DNA from: Fagopyrum homotropicum
Lineage: Eukaryota > Streptophyta > Magnoliopsida > Caryophyllales > Polygonaceae
Direction: 5' to 3'
DNA: 64,000 nt
Assembly (NCBI GenBank): GCA_033239125.1
Contig: BSWB01000002.1
Span: 46,721,001 to 46,785,000, forward strand
How positions within the stretch are numbered: the stretch's first letter is position 1; each line of letters opens with the position of its first letter. The translations under genes were made by a program, and so were the position numbers. Under the pieces are notes generated by a model, which ran no database searches, was not told where the DNA came from, and saw only the letters and a program-made list of their open reading frames with translations. Below are positions 11,758 through 22,572 of the stretch, one piece after another.

Positions 11758-12675
11758 GGGTTTTTCCTCTTGGTGCCCTCAAGGTTTGGACTTATCCTCT
11801 TGGTATCCACTAAGTTTCAAAAATTCTCTTGGTATCCTTATGGTATTATTTTTTTCCTCTTTATAACCATTCTTTATATATTACATTAAAAATTCATTAT
11901 AAAATAATTAAAAATCAGAAAAATAATTTTAAAACTAATTTTGACCACATTAAATATTAAAATAATAAATTTATACTAGAATTATATTTTTTTCTATTTT
12001 TAATAAAATGTAAATGAAAGATAAATTTATTTTTTTTAAAGAAAATAATTTTTTTAAAGAAAATAATTTTTTTAATTTCGGATTTAAAATAAAATATATA
12101 AAAAAAAAATTTAAAATTAAGAGTCTAAAAATTTTAAATTATTGTAATTTTTTTTGAAGTTCTATAATATCTTAATTTGAAAATTTTATTTTATTTTATA
12201 TTTTTAGTTCTTTAGTTTACAAATTCTTAATTTAAAAAAATATAATTTTTTAATAAAATTTCGAATTAAAATAAATGATATAAATTAAATTAAAAAAATT
12301 ACTATATTTCAAAATTTCTAGCAGCTTAAATAAATGTTTTTAATTTAATTTATATATATATTTTATATTAAATCTAAGATAAAAAAATATTTTAATTCAT
12401 GAAATAAATATTACCTTTAATTCAAAATATAATTTTATATATAAAAAAAATTCTATCATAAATTTATTAGATTATTTTTTCAATGAGGTCATAATTAATC
12501 TTAAATTTATTTTTCTTATTTTTTGTTATTTTTAAATGACTTTTTAATGTAATATATCAAGAATGGGTATAAGGAGGAAACAACTAAAACCATGAGGATA
12601 CCAAGAGAATTTTTAAAATTTGGTGGATACCAAGAAGATAAGTCCAAACCTTGAGGGCACCAAGAGAAAAAATCC
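11758..12675. mobile_element. Non-autonomous Mutator-like element with long TIRs
   Basis: The ends are inverted repeats of about 135 bp (11758-11893 and 12535-12675). The left reads ggtgccctcaaggtttgg then cttggtatccac; the right is its complement. The interior is extremely AT-rich and non-coding. The flanks are taaaattaa (11749-11757) and taaaaataa (12676-12684), a 9-bp direct repeat with one mismatch, the target-duplication length typical of Mutator-like elements. The outermost bases are GGG on the left and GGA read inward from the right. The motif ctcttggt.(t/c)cc occurs three times within each arm. There is no coding capacity, so transposition would need an enzyme supplied in trans. Confidence 0.8.
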
Positions 12676-13030
12676 TAAAAATAAATGCTTGAGAATTACT
12701 GTGGAAGCAAAGCAACCCCTTGTGAAAGAACACCGTATTCATTTGCATTGCTTTAGTTGTCGGAATCAGCTTTGAGTTAATGTTAGTCTTTGAGTCACTT
12801 TGGGTACAAGTTTATTGAGTAACCGAAATAAGCAGGTGATTGAACTAGTTGATTTTTTTTTGTAAACTTGTTGAGAACTACGAACTTATTGAAGCTAATA
12901 TAAACGTAAAATTATTAAAAAGGCATCATCCATATTATATTTCATTTTTAACTTTTTGTTTGTAAATAATAAATAAATATTATAGTTATACAATATTACA
13001 ACAACTACATAATAAGAAATTTTACAAAAA
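12676..13030. other. Spacer, nothing recognised
   Basis: AT-rich, no gene or repeat that I can name. Confidence 0.5.
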
Positions 13031-13366
13031 AGTGGCTAATTATAATATAAAATTATTAAAATTAAATTTATAAGTTGATTTTATTAAATTTAATTTGTAA
13101 GTTATTTTTCTAAATAAATATGAAAATATCTGAAAGAGTATTATGAATTTAAAGTTATTCACTTAAAAAAACAAAATAATTCTAACCAATCTTTCGCAAA
13201 ATTAAACACACACAATAATTAAGAAAATTGTTCAATAATGTGGCTAATTCAAATATGAGTATTTTATTTTAAATTTATAAATTGGTTTTCATAAATTTAT
13301 TTAGTAAGTGATTTTTTTAAACTAAATATAAAGTATTTGTAAGAATATTATGAATTAAAAGTTACT
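13031..13366. repeat. Diverged tandem duplication, about 210-bp period
   Basis: Positions 13031-13160 and 13242-13366 align through gtggctaatt, aaatttataa, a long T/A stretch and tattatgaat(t)aaa.gtta. The copies are diverged and non-coding. Confidence 0.65.
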
Positions 13367-13729
13367 TGTTGTGATTTGATTGCTTTTGGATTTCCTACTT
13401 ACTTAAAACTTTGTGGAATGTGTTAAGAATACTTGGAATGAAGCTAGAAGAGAGGAGTGAACAAGAAGAGTAGTTTTCTTACTTACTATTGGTGCATTTG
13501 TTACAATTGGATGAATGTCTCTATTTATAGGCAAAGTGAAGGTGAATTTTCTAATGGAAAATTAGGGAGGTAAAGAAGGTGAACAATTCACCTTGTACAA
13601 TATAACACAAAATATCTAGCAATAATTCACTCTAAAATTCTCCTAGCAATCATGTTTGTAAACATACAAGTATTTGTAACTTATACTTGTAGAAATATGT
13701 CTAACATGTATAAATGATATTCAATAACA
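13367..13729 (-). mobile_element. 3' LTR of a Copia-type element
   Basis: On the minus strand the block starts TGTTATTGAATATC (13729 downward) and ends ATCACAACA, giving TGTT...AACA ends. It is preceded by a purine tract (attcaaggggga, complement of 13730-13742), the usual Copia polypurine tract. A TATA box (complement of ctatttatagg, 13520-13531) lies inside, followed by a leader rich in caat and tctt. At about 360 bp it is in the Copia LTR size range. No partner LTR is visible. Confidence 0.65.
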
Positions 13730-14111
13730 GTCCCCCTTGAATGTTCACCTTCTTCCATTATCAAACTTGAGTGTCTCTTGAGAACTAGCCGTTGCAAATA
13801 AGATCTTCTTGTAGCCGAGATGTTCTCTTCAACGTTCTTCACTTGATATCCGTTTGATGTCTTAAAGTAAATCTTCTCCACGATCTTCTCAGCAGCCGCT
13901 CAACAACCTTCTCCAACAAGATTTTCTCGGTTTTAAGATCTTTAACAACGTCTTCATAGCCGTTTAAGATCTTCAAGCCGAGATCTTCTCTTCAAAATCG
14001 CCTAACAAGATCTTTGTAGTTTGTTGTTTTAGATCTTCTCTCCTAGATCTTTTCAGTTGGTTTGTCTACTCTTGTAATAAGTCTTCGTCCGATATCTTCC
14101 TTTGTAGTAGC
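13730..14111 (-). pseudogene. Remnant of the Copia 3' internal region
   Basis: The sequence upstream of the purine tract on the minus strand has a run of imperfect agatcttc-type repeats and a short open frame (13881-13681), but no recognisable protease, integrase or RT. It stops at 14112 where the Tekay-type LTR begins, so the rest of the Copia element was removed or displaced there. Confidence 0.45.
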
Positions 14112-15794
14112 TGTAACACCCCAAGTTCTAGGAACTCGAAGCGCTATGGGCTAGGACCGCACAATGGGTCCCGACCCTCAGAGTAGCAACAACAAACAGA
14201 TCTTACAACAAGGCATAGACGAATGAAAACCAAAACTCAATATAAAACCAAAGGTTTAAACAAAAGGAAGCGTAAAAGACTCGCAGCCGAGTTCAAAACA
14301 AAAGGGAAAGCAACAACAAAACATAAACCCGATCCCGTCCTATAATGTACGGGAGCCCCGGCTGACCACACCATCCGGATCACTCAGCAACATCCTGAAT
14401 CTGCGGAACATCTACAACGACGGTATAAACCGTTAGCTAACATTCTAGATACTAGGCACAAACACACATAAGGTAAAGAAAACACATAGCATGCTTGCAC
14501 ACAACTGGTTATCATTTTTCTTAAGGTTATCCATTACTAATTCAACTTCTTTTGTCACACGAGAATCTCACGAAACTCGCCTCCGCTTCCGTCTACCAAT
14601 AGGAATAGATTAGTACTATATATCCGTTACCTACGGGCCTGGGTTGCAAGAGCACATTCTAGTCTCCTGTAAAACTAGACAAGTGGTCACCGCCCGATTA
14701 TAATACACTTGGACCAGTTAAGGTTATAAAGGGTGAATCCTATTCCGGTTATCCGTTACAATAATAATAAACAACACAAACAAGCCAATACAATCCAACT
14801 AATACGCATAATGAAGCTAAGTAAGTCCAAGTGACTTACCTCTCTCGAAGGTAACTCAAAGGATCAACAATAACTCAGAGAACACTCAAGAAAAGCTCAG
14901 TTTCCCTCACGAAAGGAGCAAGGAAAGTCTGTTCACACAAGCATCACAAATCAGGAACGAAACGGTTGCTAGAAGTCTATAAATTCTAGTCTCAATGATC
15001 TCTAAGAGATCTCCACAAGCTAAGGGCTCAACCTTAGTCTAACAGTATACTCAGGGTACAAGGAACATCCATAAGGATCAAGGAAAGGAACGAGGAAAGC
15101 AAGGAAGGAAGCAACTCACAAGAACGGGAGTTACTGCACAGAAAACCGCAGGGGCGGTTGGACAAGGTGCAGGGGCGGCTTGCCGCGGGGGAGGGGATGT
15201 GCAGGCGCGGGGGCGACGGCATGACAGAAAGTGCTGTCGGCTTTCTCTTCGACAGAACTCACAGCAAGGGACACCAAAGCTCAAACCTTTGATTCCAACA
15301 CGTCAAGACTCAACTCCAGAGAGCCTGAAAACAACGATACTTCAACAACGAGAAGCCAACAAGAATCAAGGTTCAAACTTGATTCTTGGAGGAGAAGAAA
15401 AAAAGAGAAAGAAGGAGAAAACAAAAAGAAAGAAGAAGCATGCTGCAGTACATGAATGTAAGGAATAACGGGAAATGATGAACTTAGACGTTCAACAAGA
15501 TCATAGGGGAGCAAGGGAACGATTGCAGCTCTTAGGGTTGAAGACGAATGCAAAAAACGGGAAAAAGGAGGAAAAAGCGGGAATATATAGAGACGGGTTG
15601 GAAAGATAGAAGGAATGACGTTTAGGGTTAGGAAGAAGATAAGGAAACCGGCCCATAAGATAGAATATCGGTTATTCTATCTATGAAATGAAGATAAAAC
15701 GAATGAAAGAAAGATCGGCCGTGATCTTTTGTCACCCGTAAGGGCGGCACACTTCACCGCGGGGGCGGTGAAGGCAAAAGACTGGGGTCTTACA
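14112..15794 (-). mobile_element. Tekay-type chromovirus T1, 3' LTR
   Basis: The plus strand reads TGTAACACCCCAAG at 14112 and ends gtcttaca at 15794, so on the minus strand the LTR starts TGTAAGAC and ends GTGTTACA. Length 1,683 bp. A minus-strand TATA-like site lies near 15578-15590 (gggaatatatag). GC-rich dyads of the form accgcgggggcggt sit upstream of it (15725-15776), with related ones downstream (15141-15215). The same LTR sequence recurs as a partial copy at 36004-36660. Confidence 0.75.
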
Positions 15795-15999
15795 TCAGAT
15801 CCCTCTAAAAATAAAAGACCAACAATCACAATAACACACAAAATTAGAATTGAACTCATATATTCCCACTCGGGGCACGTAACTCAAAACATCACAAAAA
15901 GCGTACGCAACGCAACAAAGGGAAAACTGAAACAAAACGACTATGCTCAAGGTGCAATCATCCCACCAAAAAACTCCGGATAGTTTCTCTAGATACTAT
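15795..15999 (-). pseudogene. T1 polypurine tract and end of pol, left part
   Basis: tcagatccctctaaaaa is the complement of the polypurine tract. Beyond it the sequence matches the T2 region 36661-36890, the chromodomain end of integrase, but lacks a block next to the tract. It ends in ACTAT (15995-15999), one copy of the target duplication of element C. T1 resumes at 35869. Confidence 0.7.
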
Positions 16000-17825
16000 T
16001 GTTACGCTCAGGATGTGTGTGATACGCAATAGGTTTTAAATTTATACTCGTTATATTTCTCCTAACTCCTAGCGAACCCGCAGTGTACGGGACGTTTGTA
16101 GTAGGGATAGTATTCCGAGGTCGAACACAAAGACTAAGGTGAGATTGATTCGATTTATGATTACGTTTAGTGAAGATCTAGGTTAAGAAAAGAGAAAGAA
16201 ATAAAGAAATGAAAATCTCAATGTTTTTGGTTGGTTTTTGGGTGATCAATCAAGGATCACAAATCATGCAAAGTAAATAATCAACTAAGCTAACGAATCA
16301 ACACAAACAAACAAGCTAAACGCGAGATATGAATCAAGAGAGAAAAGCGGATTCTAGGGGTTGGAAATTCCGGTTATGGCATAAGACTCAAGCTATCTAA
16401 TCATTCTTTGGATTAACTATAATGTGTTGGGAGTGAGTGTTTCTAGATTGGGATCAATCACCGGGTAGGTCTCATGGTCCACTAATCCGTTCCTAAGGTC
16501 TCATCACCGGGTAAGTCTCAAAGAGCCTAAGGGATGAAATTCTACTCAAACCGGATTGTCACCTAGGGATCTAACCTATCCTCACCGGGTAAGTCTCAAA
16601 AGGGTTAGTCCTAAACAACTATCCTAGCACACTTAGTCCAATGGCGGCTTATGAGGCTCACCACTACCTAAAGTTTATCATCTTCGGAATCTAAGAGTAA
16701 GGATCACCGGGTAAGTCTCTCCTAACACTTAGTTGCTAACACTAGGTCACCCTAGAGTAGATTTAACTCAACAAACACTAGGATTTCAACATCATAACAA
16801 TATAAAGCTAGATCCATCGAACCAAGGAGAATCACAGGCTGTTCTACACCCTCCACGGCCGTGGAATTGCAAGAACTGGCCGTGGACTCCAACAAAGGCT
16901 CGTTCAAGTACATAAGTCATCCAAAGGTAAATCTAAGTGCATCCTATCATAGTCTTAACCATAACCATCCTTTCCTTACCCTAGAATCGCATCTACTTAG
17001 CCTACAACATGCATCATAACAATCGAAATCATCAAGCATAGAATCATGGCTTCCATTTGCAAGATAATGAAGAGAAAGAGATGAACAAGTGAAGTAATCA
17101 AAACCAAGCTGAAAATAAGATTAGAATGACTCACAACCCTTCCAAAAGAAGGTTTAAAAGGTTCATACAACTCTAGAAATCGATTCCGAAATTCTTCACT
17201 ACAAAAGCTATCAAAGTCTAGCTATGGTGTGTTCTTCTTCCTCCTCTTCAATGGAGCTCCTCTTCCTCCTTCAATGTTAGCTTCTCCAAAAGAATCTTCT
17301 TGTTGAGAGTGTTTTTGATTGGATGATAGTGGATAATGGAGAGCTGCTCCAAGATGCCTTCTCTCAGCAATGCAGGACCACTTTTATACTACCACCATGC
17401 TAGAGAAGGCCAAGAGATCGTGGCACAGCTGTCACAACCGTCTAGCACAAACCACGGTTGGTTCCACGGCCGTGGAAGTGCCAGTGAACCGTGGTTTGGT
17501 GCTTCAGCGTTGCCTTGGTTCATTAAGCTTTGATTTGGTGCATGGCTTGTGTTGGCAAGGTTCCTTGAGTCCTCCTTAGCCCTTAGCTTGCATTCAAATG
17601 AGTCCGAGGGTGTGTCATCTTGATGAACGATCCTCAAACGTATCGTTTAAGCTCCTAATTCTCCCAAAATACCTACAAAGCAATGCAAGAGTCCGTGTAG
17701 ACGTCTATCTCGACAAATTACATGATTTAAGTGCAAACATCATGAACTAGTGCTAGATCATGCATGAATTGGTGAGAATTCTATCTAAATGATTACCTAA
17801 ACCTAAGTCATAAATCGTGTTATCA
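16000..17825 (-). repeat. 3' LTR of element C
   Basis: Minus-strand ends are TGATAACACGATTTATGAC and GAGCGTAACA. Contents in transcription order: dyad cluster 1 around ccacggccgtgg (17515-17430), TATAAAAG (17388-17381), dyad cluster 2 (16905-16850), four copies of the GAGACTTACCCGGT-type motif (near 16704, 16583, 16503, 16459), then the conserved U5 block with cgtacactgcgggttcgc (16150-16056). The minus-strand polypurine tract, aagtatggggtattttt, abuts at 17826-17843. Confidence 0.9.
17381..17388 (-). promoter_or_regulatory. TATA box of the element C LTR
   Basis: TATAAAAG on the minus strand, followed by gtggtcctgca, a tail also found after the TATA boxes of solo LTRs E and F. The palindromic ccacggccgtgg cluster lies 50-130 bp upstream. 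The 5' LTR has the same arrangement. Confidence 0.6.
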
Positions 17826-19494
17826 AAAATACCCCATACTTAAGGTTTGCTCGTCCCCGAGCAAATTCCCAACTATAGACTAAGAGATGACATGATTTAT
17901 GTATGCAGAAAAATGGCAAAATCTTTTTGGGTTTGTGCTTCTACTATTGGATCACCTTCATAGTCATGTTTTATGGCAACGATCAAGCAATTATGTATCG
18001 AACAAATGAAGGCACGGAAAGACAATTATACTTAACTCAAAAGCATGCATGAAATGTAAAAATGAAGAAGTCAAGATGATCAAGAGCATATCCAATCTAA
18101 ATCACTAAGTCTTACAAACATGCAAATAGGTCATAAGGTCTTATGAAATAAAAGGCTAAGAAACGTTGTGGTTAGGTGGGGATTTTTCTAGGCTATGTGA
18201 TGCTAATCCGGGAATGGAACTAACTCCACAATTTTGTCCTCGATCAACTTCCCTCAAGTGTATATTTTCTTTCTTTTCTTTTTCCTTCACTTATTTTTGA
18301 GACAATGGCATTGGTGTACAAAAGCCGAAACCTTGGTGATTAGCCATCCTCGGGCTTTTTCTATTTTTCGAAGTGCATCCACACCGGGCACACATACCAA
18401 AGCTCGTTAGGACTATCGGTTTATTTGACTTTGGCAAGGCACCAACACCCGATTATGTGAAGTGTGCCGAGTTACTTGTCGATTAAACCAATGTCCCCAA
18501 ACCTATATTTTTGTCTTCACTTTCACAACAAATTCAGCATTTTATTCATGGCATTCTTTCATCAACATCTTCACCCCACACTTGCTTTTCACACACATCA
18601 ACACACTAACATGCTCCTATTCCCGGATGGGTCAAAAGAGGTCAAATTTATATCAATTGAGGTGCTCAAACATCATGATCAAGATGAGAAGTAGAGAAAG
18701 ATGAATTGCCTCATTCATTCCTAGATGGTGTGCAAGAACTAGCATGTAATTTCGACTTTCAATGCTCAATCCATTCTAGGCAAACATCATGATCACAAAT
18801 CATTCATGGGGTTCAAGAGAAGTACTTCAAGTCTACATATGCATTCATCAATTTAACACACAAGGCTATCCATAGCCAATCCACATGACAAGATTCATCA
18901 TTAGGGTCATATCCAAGCCTAGAAAGCACAAAAATTTTTAAATTTTCTGATTTTTTTTTTTTGGATTTTTTCGAAATGGGTATATACAATGCAAGACATG
19001 TGATAATATTAAACTATCCTAGATGCTAATCATGCAAAAGATCATGCAAACCCCACCCCTTACTTAGAAACACATTGTCCCCAATGTGTAAATGAAGTAA
19101 AGAAGAGTGAAAGAAGGTTCTCACAATGTAAAAATGGTTTGCTATGGTATTTGGGATTTCTCAAGTGGATTGATGGTGGATGATCCTATCAACAATGGTA
19201 GAGAGCTCTAAGTGTTCATCAAGGCGCCGGGACCCACGCTAGGCACCGCTAGCCGTCCAAGTTCCGCGTCCGCTCCACCCATAATTGATGAGGGGTTCAT
19301 CATCATCATTCACGTGCCATGCAAGGCTTCCAATGCTACCAAGATTCTAGCACACACACAAAGCACACAAAACACACACAAAAACAGAAAAATCAAAAAT
19401 AAAAACAAAACGAAAAGGGAAAAACGTTACCAATGGGTTGCCTCCCACCAAACGCTTCTTTAAGGTCATTAGCTTGACCAAACTCGGGGGCGTC
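17826..19494 (-). other. Element C 3' non-coding region, no envelope-like frame
   Basis: Between the integrase stop and the 3' LTR there is no long frame, unlike elements A and B, which carry an Athila ORF1-type gene here. It still contains two blocks shared with them: the inverted repeat tgggttgcctccca near 19434-19448 just after integrase, and an approximately 1-kb block (17860-18900) matching A 54950-55560 and B 58880-59760, with words such as acaaaagccgaa, gactttggcaag and gtgccgagttact. Conservation without coding suggests a cis function. Confidence 0.6.
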
Positions 19495-20724
19495 TCACTC
19501 TAGGTGAAGTGGGGCAATCATGTCTACCGGAGCTCCCGGGACATACTTCTTCAACCGGTGCCCATTCACCTTGAAATCTCTACAATGCTCACCTCCTATC
19601 TCAATAGCTCCATGGGGAAAGATCGTTTTCACCACATATGGCCCGGTCCATCTTGATTTTAGCTTTCCGGGAAAGAGCCGCAGCCTTGAGTTGAAAAGAA
19701 GGACAAGATCGCCTTCACTCAACTCCTTCGGGATGAGGCGCTTGTCATGCCACCGTTTGGTCCTCTCCTTGTAAATCCGGGCATTCTCATAAGCATCCAA
19801 CCGGATCTCCTCAAGGGCATTCATATCAAGCAACCTCTTCTCTCCCGCCTCCTTGAGGTCAAAATTTATCCACTTGATGGCCCAATAAGCTCTATGCTCC
19901 ATCTCTACCGGAAGGTGGCAAGACTTGCCATAGACTAACTTGTAGGGAGTGGTGCCAATTGGTGTCTTGAAGGCGGTTCTATATGCCCACAAGGCATCAT
20001 CGAGCTTCATAGCCCAATCCTTTCTCGTCCTAGAGACCGTCTTCTCAAGAATTCCCTTGATCTCCCGGTTGGAGATCTCCACTTGGCCACTAGTTTGGGG
20101 ATGGTAAGGTGTTGCCACCTTATGAGTCACCCCATACTTAGCCAAAAGTGCTCCAAAGTTCTTTTTGGTGAAGTGCTTCCCTCCATCACTTATGATCACC
20201 CTTGGTGTCCCAAACCTAGGAAAGATCACTCGGTTGAAGAACCACACCACAACCTTGACATCATTTGTGGGAGAGGCGATTGCTTCCACCCATCTCGAAA
20301 CATAGTCAACCGCCAATAGGATGTAGAGATTGCCACATGAAGAGGGGAATGGTCCCATGAAGTACACACCCTACACATCAAATATCTCCACTTCTTGTAT
20401 GTTGTTCAAGGGCATCTCATTCCTCCTTGAGATGTTGCCCGTCCTTTGGCAAGCATCACAAGCCACCACAAAGCTTTGCACATCCTTGAACAAACTCGGC
20501 CAAAAGAAGCCCGATTGTAATACTTTTGCGCATGTCTTGTGTGAGCTAGCATGCCCTCCACATGGCAAGGAGTGACAATGGCGGATCACACTCTCCAACT
20601 CATCCTCCGGTATGCATCTTCTAAACATTCCATCCGGCCCTCTCTTGAACAAAAGTGGTTCACTCCAATAGTAGTGCCTCACATCTTTGAAGAACTTCTT
20701 TCTTTGAGCATATGTCAATCCGGG
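19495..20724 (-). pseudogene. Element C integrase, first catalytic Asp lost
   Basis: The integrase joins element cDNA to host DNA in the nucleus. The HHCC zinc domain is intact (RHCHSLPCGGHAS ... CDACQ). Then comes an in-frame stop, TAG at 20371-20373, where relatives have Trp (TGG). The next motif reads GVYFMGPF where A and B have GVDFMG, so the first catalytic Asp is Tyr (codon 20362-20364). The second Asp (ISDGGKHF) and the Glu (SGQVEISNRE) are present, and the C-terminal GPYVV fold is complete to the stop at 19495. The end of this pol continues across solo LTR E to 22573. With a stop and a lost Asp it cannot be active. It is a good match to Athila-group integrases. Confidence 0.85.
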
Positions 20725-20729
20725 AGGCA

Positions 20730-22567
20730 TGATAACACGATTTATGACTTAGGTTTAGGTAATCATTTAGATAGATTTCTCACTCATTCATGCATGGTTT
20801 AACACTAATTCACGACGTTTTGCACTCAATTCACGTATTTTGTCAAGATAGACGTCTACATGGATTTGTGTATTGCTTTGTAGGTATTTCGGGGGTCTTT
20901 TAGACATTAACCGACACATTCGAGGGCCAAGCCTCATGGTGGTACACATCCAAAGCTTTGGAGGAGCATAATTGGAGCAACAAAGGACACAAAGACCACT
21001 ATTGGTGCAAGCAATGGAGCAACTCATGGCTAGACGATCATAGCATGCTTCTGCTGAAGAAAATCGGACCAACTAGCAGATAAATCGGCCGATTTTTATC
21101 TCTGGGTCGATTTTCCTGCCTTCAACAGCTTAAGCCACGTGTCCCATGATCTCTTGATCCGGCCTTGCTCTTGGTGGAGAATATAAGTGGTCCTGCAAGC
21201 TGTTGCTGAGCATCTCCTCTCTCCCACATTCTCATTCACAGCTCATCCATTGGAGGCAAGATTGGGAGGAGAAGAAAAACTCTCAAGGATTGAAGGAAGA
21301 AGAAGAACACCATTCTAGGAGTGAAAGTGAGGTTTTGAGTGATTTTGAGTGATTTTTGGAGGCTTGGATTTAAGAACTATTGCAAGGATTGTTAGGAACG
21401 TTTTGGATCTTCATTTAAGAGTTTGTAAGTCTTGCTACAACTTAGATTCAGCTGAGATTTATTGATTTTACTTGCTTATCTTTCATTATTCATCTATAAG
21501 AACCATGTATGCTTGTATGATGATTTTGGATCTTGATATGCATACTATTGGCTAGTTTATTGTGATTTTGGAGTGATGGATTGATGGTTATGGCTTGAGT
21601 GATGATAGAATGAACTTATATGTTAGTTTAGGATGATTTGTATGCACGAAACCCAAACCAGGAGGAAAAATCGCCCTGTTCATCATGCTAGATCGGCCGA
21701 TTTTTATAAGATCCACCCGATTTTCTTCTCTGTTGATCTTTAATTGATGAATCTGTATGCTAGGGTGTTAGATTGTTGAAATCCTAGGGTTTATTAAGCT
21801 TAATTTAGCTTAGGATCACCTAATGCTATCAACCTAAGTGAGGAAAGAGATCTACCTGATGATTTCCGATCTTAGATACCTCGAATGATGAACTCTAGGT
21901 AATAGTGAGCTTCATAAGCCGCTATTGGATCGAGTGTGCTAGATTATTGCTTGAGACTTCCCTATTCCGAGACTTATCCGGTAAGGAGAGGGTTGCCACT
22001 TAAGTAGTATCCGGTTTGTGTAGAATTCCCTACTTTAACCCCTTGAGACCTACCCGGTAATAGGAGTTTGATGCGGGACTAGTGAAGTGAGAGACCTACC
22101 CGGTAATTGCCTCCATTAGTGAAACACTCTTTCCCAACACTGCAGCTTGTCCTTAGAATCCTTAGAACCTTGAGTCCAATGCCATAACCGGAAATCTTGA
22201 CCTCTAGAATCCACTCTTCTCTCTTGATCATATACTTGTGTTTTGAGTTACTTGTTTGTTTGCTAGTTGAGTTGTAAGATTGTTTTATTGTCTTGCTTGA
22301 TTTGTGATCCTTGCTTGATCACCACAAAAACCAACCAAAAACATCATGATTTTCATTTCTTTATTTCTTTCTTCTTTCTTAGACTAGATCCACACTATCT
22401 ATGACCATTGTTTGACTCGATTTCACCTTAGTCTTTGTGTTCGACCTCGGAATACTATCCCTACTACAAACGTCCCGTACACTGCGGGTTCACTAGGAGT
22501 TAGGATAAATATAATGAGTATAAATTTAAGGCTTATTGCGATTCACACACACATCCTGAGCGTAACA
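20730..22567 (+). mobile_element. Solo LTR E in element C pol
   Basis: A 1,838-bp plus-strand LTR with ends TGATAACACG and GAGCGTAACA, flanked by the 5-bp duplication AGGCA (20725-20729 and 22568-22572). No primer site, internal region or second LTR, so it is a solo LTR left by LTR-LTR recombination. It has dyad cluster 1 around aaatcggccgattt (21059-21116), TATAAGTGG (21182), cluster 2 (21656-21720), three GAGACYTAYCCGGTAA motifs (about 21978, 22046, 22091) and the U5 block (22420-22505). Same family as solo LTR F and close to element C's own LTR, but opposite in orientation to C. Confidence 0.9.
21182..21190 (+). promoter_or_regulatory. TATA box of solo LTR E
   Basis: tataagtgg followed by tcctgcaagctg, which matches the post-TATA sequence of the C and F LTRs. 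It lies about 65 bp downstream of the aaatcggccgattt dyads. Confidence 0.55.
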
Positions 22568-22572
22568 AGGCA

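Noticed and set aside
16459..16720. Regular short repeats suggesting a CRISPR-like array or minisatellite
   Set aside because: Spacing is irregular, the sequence is a eukaryotic LTR, and the motif recurs at the same place in other LTRs.
20730..22567. E as the true LTR of element C in this place
   Set aside because: It is in opposite orientation, has its own AGGCA duplication and interrupts the pol frame.
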